Below are positions 32,852 through 33,594 of a DNA stretch of 33,594 bases, piece by piece. A model generated the notes under the pieces. It did not search any database, had not been told where the DNA came from, and worked only from the letters and a program-made list of their open reading frames with translations. The position numbers were made by a program, and so were the translations under genes. Position 1 is the first letter of the stretch; the number at the start of each line of letters is the position of its first letter. Source of the DNA: Planococcus sp. CAU13 (GTDB lineage Bacteria; Bacillota; Bacilli; Bacillales_A; Planococcaceae); assembly GCF_000775575.1 (NCBI RefSeq), contig NZ_JRGN01000243.1, positions 1 through 33,594 on the forward strand, in the 5' to 3' direction.

Positions 32852-33346
32852 TTATCGGTTGGTGATCGTTTCGGGATTCATGTCATGATTCATCATCCGG
32901 TACGATGCCATTTCCTCGTATTTTGTTCCAGGTCTGCCGTAATTCGTATAGGGGTCGATCGACAAGCCGCCGCGCGGAGTGAATTTGCCCCATACTTCGA
33001 TATAACGGGGATCCAGCAAATCGATTAAATCATTCATGATGATGTTGACGACATCTTCGTGGAAATCGCCATGGTTGCGGAAACTGAAGAAATACAGTTT
33101 CAGTGATTTGCTTTCAACCAGTTTTTTATCCGGAATAAAGCTCAGATAAATCGTCGCAAAATCCGGCTGGCCTGTCTGCGGGCACAGTGATGTGAATTCC
33201 GGGTTATTGAATTTCACGAAATAATCACGCGTATGCATATTGTCGATCGCTTCCAAAACTTCCGGGGCGTATTCGTATTTATACCTGGTTTCCTGATTTC
33301 CAAGTAATGTCAAATGATCCAATGTATCTTCGTTTCTTCCTGCCAT
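32852..33346 (-). CDS. queF: QueF, NADPH-dependent preQ0 reductase
   Basis: QueF reduces the nitrile of preQ0 (7-cyano-7-deazaguanine) to preQ1 with two NADPH, a step of queuosine tRNA modification. The 164-residue protein is the short unimodular form. The catalytic Cys55 and Asp62 lie in [13 protein letters not shown], the NADPH motif is ESKSLKLYF (78-86) and the substrate-binding FHED is at 95-98. The start is ATG at 33346 with GGAGG about ten bases upstream, but that site lies inside a hairpin. A preQ1-I riboswitch, terminator and promoter precede it. Confidence 0.96.
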   Translation of the reverse strand: MAGRNEDTLDHLTLLGNQETRYKYEYAPEVLEAIDNMHTRDYFVKFNNPEFTSLCPQTGQPDFATIYLSFIPDKKLVESKSLKLYFFSFRNHGDFHEDVVNIIMNDLIDLLDPRYIEVWGKFTPRGGLSIDPYTNYGRPGTKYEEMASYRMMNHDMNPETITNR

Positions 33347-33353
33347 TATAAAA

Positions 33354-33384
33354 AGCCTCCTCGAATTGGGCTTCGGAAGAGGCT
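33354..33384 (-). promoter_or_regulatory. Hairpin covering the queF ribosome binding site
   Basis: On the minus strand AGCCTC (33384-33379) pairs with GAGGCT (33359-33354), with further pairing TCCGAA/TTCGA inside. The right arm contains the GGAGG that serves queF, and TTTTTAT follows seven bases before the ATG. It may block translation or act as a second terminator. Confidence 0.55.
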
Positions 33385-33402
33385 ATAAAAAACGGACAAA
33401 AG

Positions 33403-33431
33403 AAAAAGCCAAATCGCATGTGGATTTGGCT
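33403..33431 (-). terminator. Riboswitch-controlled terminator in the queF leader
   Basis: On the minus strand AGCCAAATC (33431-33423) pairs with GATTTGGCT (33415-33407), followed by TTTTTC. It lies 15 bases after the preQ1 aptamer and is its likely expression platform. Confidence 0.8.
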
Positions 33432-33445
33432 GAGTTTCAAAATCC

Positions 33446-33482
33446 ATAGTTTTTTATAGAGGGTGAAATGCTATGAACCTCT
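33446..33482 (-). ncRNA. preQ1-I riboswitch aptamer
   Basis: On the minus strand the RNA reads AGAGG TTC ATAGC ATTTCA CCCTCT ATAAAAAAC TAT. Stem P1 is AGAGG with CCTCT, the loop carries the ligand-binding C of ATAGC, and the A-rich tail ATAAAAAACTAT makes the H-type pseudoknot (ATAG with CTAT). This matches the class I preQ1 consensus closely. It lies just upstream of queF and a YhhQ transporter, both queuosine genes, which are the expected targets for shut-off by preQ1. Confidence 0.93.
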
Positions 33483-33513
33483 CCCGTCACCGGGTTATTT
33501 AATTTCCTTACTC

Positions 33514-33542
33514 ATCTTATAAGAACCGGAGTTCGCTGTCAA
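33514..33542 (-). promoter_or_regulatory. Promoter of the queF operon
   Basis: On the minus strand a perfect TTGACA (33542-33537), a 17-base spacer and TAAGAT (33519-33514) place the start near 33507, about 25 bases before the aptamer. A small GTGA-capped hairpin (CCCG/CGGG, 33483-33494) sits directly before the aptamer. I see no gene in 33543-33594. Confidence 0.75.
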
Positions 33543-33594
33543 TGCCTCTTCACTGTTCAGACTCCAGCGCCCAACTCTTCGGGTCATAAGTCAA

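Noticed and set aside
1-33594. CRISPR array, IS element, prophage, tRNA or rRNA genes
   Set aside because: I saw no regularly spaced repeats, transposase, integrase, phage structural gene, or tRNA/rRNA sequence on either strand.

Overview
The window comes from a Gram-positive, flagellated member of the Bacilli, most like Planococcus or a related Planococcaceae genus. The protein families are Bacillus-like (FlhF/FlhG, SwrB-like, YaaR, BmrA-like, PxpABC, glucose dehydrogenase, a preQ1 riboswitch on queF). Ribosome binding sites are strong (AGGAGG, AAGGGG) and intrinsic terminators are abundant. The genus is an inference from gene style, not a database match. I see no phage, IS element, CRISPR array, rRNA or tRNA; this is ordinary chromosome with several small regulatory systems.

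Region 1 (1-6460, + strand) is the 3' end of a flagellar operon: flhA, flhF, flhG, the flagellar sigma factor, a SwrB-like protein, a YaaR-family protein and a PilZ-domain protein, closed by a strong terminator. The chemotaxis genes that lie between flhG and sigD in B. subtilis are absent here.

Region 2 (6480-8814, +) is a four-gene cluster: AHSA1/SRPBCC protein, very small membrane protein, NAT/transglutaminase-like Cys-His-Asp protein and NUDIX hydrolase. A sigma-D-like promoter may lie in front of it.

Region 3 (8829-11243, -) is pxpB-pxpC-pxpA, the 5-oxoprolinase operon.

Region 4 (11430-14666, +) is a TetR repressor plus a two-gene ABC exporter, with two matching operators around one promoter and a CodY-box-like site just upstream. 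A LysE-type exporter and glucose 1-dehydrogenase follow.

Region 5 (16220-24053) holds two brnQ paralogues (branched-chain amino acid carriers). Between them lie a minus-strand lrgA/cidA-lrgB/cidB-gntR group, an AIM24 protein and a DUF2971 protein. After the second brnQ comes a tandem pair of small STAS/SEC14-like proteins. A 22-bp sequence shared by the brnQ1 and gntR promoters is probably the GntR operator. A CodY-box-like site precedes the second brnQ.

Region 6 (24136-30345, +) has an RlmI-like rRNA methyltransferase and a DUF3817 membrane protein, then a resistance cluster: Fsr-type MFS pump, GNAT acetyltransferase, BmrA-type ABC exporter and a MerR-TipAS regulator with its own MerR-type promoter.

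Region 7 (30434-33594) has two paralogous endonuclease/exonuclease/phosphatase proteins on +. On - is queF followed by a queuosine-precursor transporter, led by a promoter, a preQ1-I riboswitch, a terminator and a second hairpin that covers the queF ribosome binding site.
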